Assembly (NCBI GenBank): GCA_009103225.1
Contig: RHPI01001327.1
Span: forward strand, 278,181 to 342,180
Direction of reading: 5' to 3'
Length of the DNA stretch: 64,000 nt
From: Chlorokybus atmophyticus
Lineage: Eukaryota > Streptophyta > Chlorokybophyceae > Chlorokybales > Chlorokybaceae
The position numbers were made by a program, and so were the translations under genes. The notes under the pieces were generated by a model. That model was given only the letters and a program-made list of their open reading frames with translations, was not told the DNA's origin and made no database searches. Shown in pieces: positions 61,957 through 64,000 of this stretch (position 1 is its first letter; each line of letters starts with the position of its first letter).

Positions 61957-62248
61957 TACGTAATTGTCCCACGGTCCCCCAAAAACCGAACCAGGGCTGG
62001 TGTCGGTTGAAAGCCGGTTTAGTTCGGACCGGTTATGGTACTTTGTAGGGACCATGAACGGTCCAAAATCTGGTTGTCAAGTATTACCCGGTATTGCCTG
62101 TGACTGGAGCCATGGTTTGTACCTGGCTGGTGCGCGTCCCTTAAGGTAGTTTAGACCATGTGGTTTGTTGACCGCGTACAGCCCGCAATATGTTGAAAAA
62201 ACCGGCACCGGTTAGAAAGCTGTGGATCCAATGTGCTTTGGCGGCTGA

Positions 62249-62482
62249 CTGCGGTCAGCTCCGGCAATTAAGCCGCAGCTGACCGCAGTTGGGCCGCCGT
62301 TGCAGGTGGCCTGGCGAACGGCCTGGTGCTTTACACCAAGAGCACCAGGCCACGCCGCTGGCCTGGTCATGCTGGTCGTGTCTCGTCCAGTATGACCAGG
62401 ACCACGTGAAAGATGGTCACCAGGCCATAACCATGGCGTTCATAGCAGCCACCTTCACCCTGGACAGTCATGGCCTGGTGAC
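62249..62482. repeat. Run of four consecutive stem-loops
   Basis: Perfect arms are 62249-62260/62277-62288 (12 bp), 62320-62330/62341-62351 (11 bp), 62362-62370/62392-62400 (9 bp) and 62416-62428/62470-62482 (13 bp). The last three share the core gcctggt/accaggc. The run is GC-rich in otherwise mixed DNA and has no reading frame of note. Confidence 0.85.
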
Positions 62483-63212
62483 GTTTACCAGGCTATGACG
62501 ACTACACGCATGTTCAGGCAAAATGGAGGCCTTCATGCAGCATTAGAGACATCCATTCACAAGGTTACTCTATGCCAAGCAAAGGCATATGCATGCACAC
62601 AATGCATGCATCAATCACACACCAACCAAGTTGAATAGTGATAGCATGGTTAACGCTTGGTATGATGCAGCTCAACTAGCAAGCATCATTATTTATCATG
62701 GTATGGTACTGACTACCTACTCAAGCCTAGAGCACATTGAGTACCTCACCTACACAAACGCAAACACATGCAAACGCAGCCACACATCAACAATTGCACA
62801 TTCAAACACACGCCGACACATCACGAAGACTCATACCTGCCACAGCCAGCTACGACGTCCGCTCCTTGCTCTCCATTGAGCGATGATACCCCACATCTGC
62901 AACCTGATTGCATGCAAATGCACCACAAGTACCAACACATCCCAGTGCACGTACCCCACATGCCTGCACGTCCATGTGCAGGTGGAACAGCACACAGCAG
63001 GCCGAGGTTAAAGAGCGAGTACGCCAGCGACAACAAGCCCAACGACTTCCGCACAACCTGCACCCATTGCGTTGTGTCTTGTGATGCTTGTAGGTGTGGC
63101 ATTGCACTATGTGTTTGTTTATTCAACACATATACGCGCAAACAATAAACTGTGCAAAGTGCCTCCTAGGCACTGCACTGAACAGTGCAGCCTAAGCCTT
63201 AGGATCTGAGAG

Positions 63213-63257
63213 GCAGCCTATGAGGCACCCGACTATGGCAATTGCCTCATAGGCTGC
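63213..63257. repeat. Perfect 15-bp inverted repeat
   Basis: Arms gcagcctatgaggca (63213-63227) and tgcctcataggctgc (63243-63257) are exact reverse complements with a 15-nt loop. Related words gcctcctaggcac and gcctaagccttaggat lie just upstream, so the surroundings are built from variants of one palindromic word. Confidence 0.85.
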
Positions 63258-63447
63258 ATTAAACAGTGTGGTCTATGAGCCCAATTGCAAGTTCACATGT
63301 GCACGTGCACATTCACACATGAGCAATGTCTCACAACACACAAACATATATGCGCGCATACGCGCACACACGCACGCACGCACGCACGCTCATGTGCTTG
63401 CCCACACTCGTCGCACCTCAAATATGGTTGTGAGGACGTGCAGCTGG

Positions 63448-63472
63448 NATATATATATATATATATATATAT
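63448..63472. repeat. Undetermined base and (TA)n run
   Basis: Position 63448 is n, directly followed by about 12 TA units. This is the only ambiguous base in the window and probably marks a place where reads disagreed on repeat length. Confidence 0.9.
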
Positions 63473-64000
63473 AAACATATCTATGAGGCATTCAATTAAC
63501 ACATGTATATATAAGTTTATTCATTATAATACACATATATACGTAACCATGTACATGTTGTGTTGATCAGCGTAGCACCCCCATCGTGTCTACACAATTG
63601 TGTGCTAGTGTCGCGTGCATTCGTCAAGTGTCAGAAGAGAATTTGGTCCTTTCTTCTAATACTTAGTCAGTGACTGGCTAAAGTGTATATGCATACAGCC
63701 TTACACACTATTGTTGTATGTGTGTTTTCCGCTTGCATATTGAGGGTCTCTTACAGTGTGCATGGCCTATCCACAATAGCCCTCAAACAAGTTGCGCATA
63801 TGTGTGCATGTGTGTCTGCATCCTCCAGGGCATGCTGCATGTCCACATATTGCGCCATGAGCCATTGTTAGCGAGTCAAAGCTTTGGCAACCGCAGGTGA
63901 AAAGTGGCTTGCTTGTGGTTTATAGCAAATGGCGCTATATAGCTGTTGACATACTGCAATGGTTGGCACTGGGTAGTAATTGCAACGGAGAAAGGGGGGG

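Larger units (their letters stand above)
62483..64000. other. Right-end gene-free stretch
   Basis: CA-rich sequence with no gene I can support. It includes the hairpin at 63213-63257, one undetermined base at 63448 and a (TA)n run after it. Positions 63355-63390 are a (CGCA)n/(CACG)n run. Confidence 0.5.

Noticed and set aside
63268-63566. Frames running through the CA and TA repeats with an undetermined residue
   Set aside because: Products of simple repeats.

Overview
This window is nuclear DNA from a photosynthetic eukaryote of the green lineage, most likely a green alga or early streptophyte; the species cannot be fixed from sequence alone. The real genes are cut into many short exons by GT-AG introns. 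They include plant-type products: a demethylphylloquinone methyltransferase, a 6-phosphogluconate dehydrogenase with a long N-terminal extension, an RMD1/DUF155 protein with a mitochondrial-type leader, and a myristoylated BRO1-like protein. There are no operons, Shine-Dalgarno sites or CRISPR arrays. Intergenic DNA is rich in TGCATGCA-type words, simple repeats and transposon debris.

Layout. 1-10.4 kb is a gene-dense block: BRO1-like protein (-, cut by the window edge), a doubtful tail-anchored protein (-), the proteasome chaperone PSMD9 (+), MenG (-), a small Gly-rich protein (-), and the tRNA adenosine deaminase TAD2 (+), whose start lies 53 bp from the Gly-rich gene. A 905-bp pure AG tract follows, then RPS23 (+), a HERP-like ubiquitin-domain ER protein (-, 12 exons), a dienelactone-hydrolase-family enzyme (+) and a multi-pass membrane protein with two EF-hand-like loops (-). 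At 24.6-25.4 kb lies a broken gene with a GCR1_C-like DNA-binding segment. Elongation factor 2 (+) follows, then a 3.5-kb gene-free stretch with a 229-bp tandem duplication, 6-phosphogluconate dehydrogenase (+), a GRIP-domain golgin (+) and the RMD1/DUF155 protein (+).

From 47.4 kb to the right end the window is mostly mobile DNA. A degenerate Ty3/gypsy RNase H piece (47.4-47.9 kb, +) and a degenerate integrase piece (57.4-57.7 kb, +) flank about 9.4 kb of unusual coding DNA. On the minus strand this DNA has an OTU-protease-like motif (52.57 kb) and a cytosine-C5-methyltransferase motif I-like segment (48.8 kb). On the plus strand it has a broken multi-exon gene. This is the best candidate for an undescribed element. 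A decayed Ty3/gypsy element (-) with a polypurine tract and one LTR start covers about 58-61.3 kb. It is followed by a 463-bp Tc1/mariner-type MITE with TA target duplication and a run of four stem-loops.

The cellular genes are housekeeping functions: translation (RPS23, EF-2, TAD2), protein quality control (PSMD9, HERP), plastid metabolism (MenG, PGD) and membrane traffic (golgin, BRO1). They do not form one pathway. Several share an AAACCCTA (telo-box) word close to the start of the gene, which is the only candidate common regulatory signal. Exon boundaries below were set by GT/AG signals, reading phase and family similarity recalled from memory; no alignment or transcript was available.
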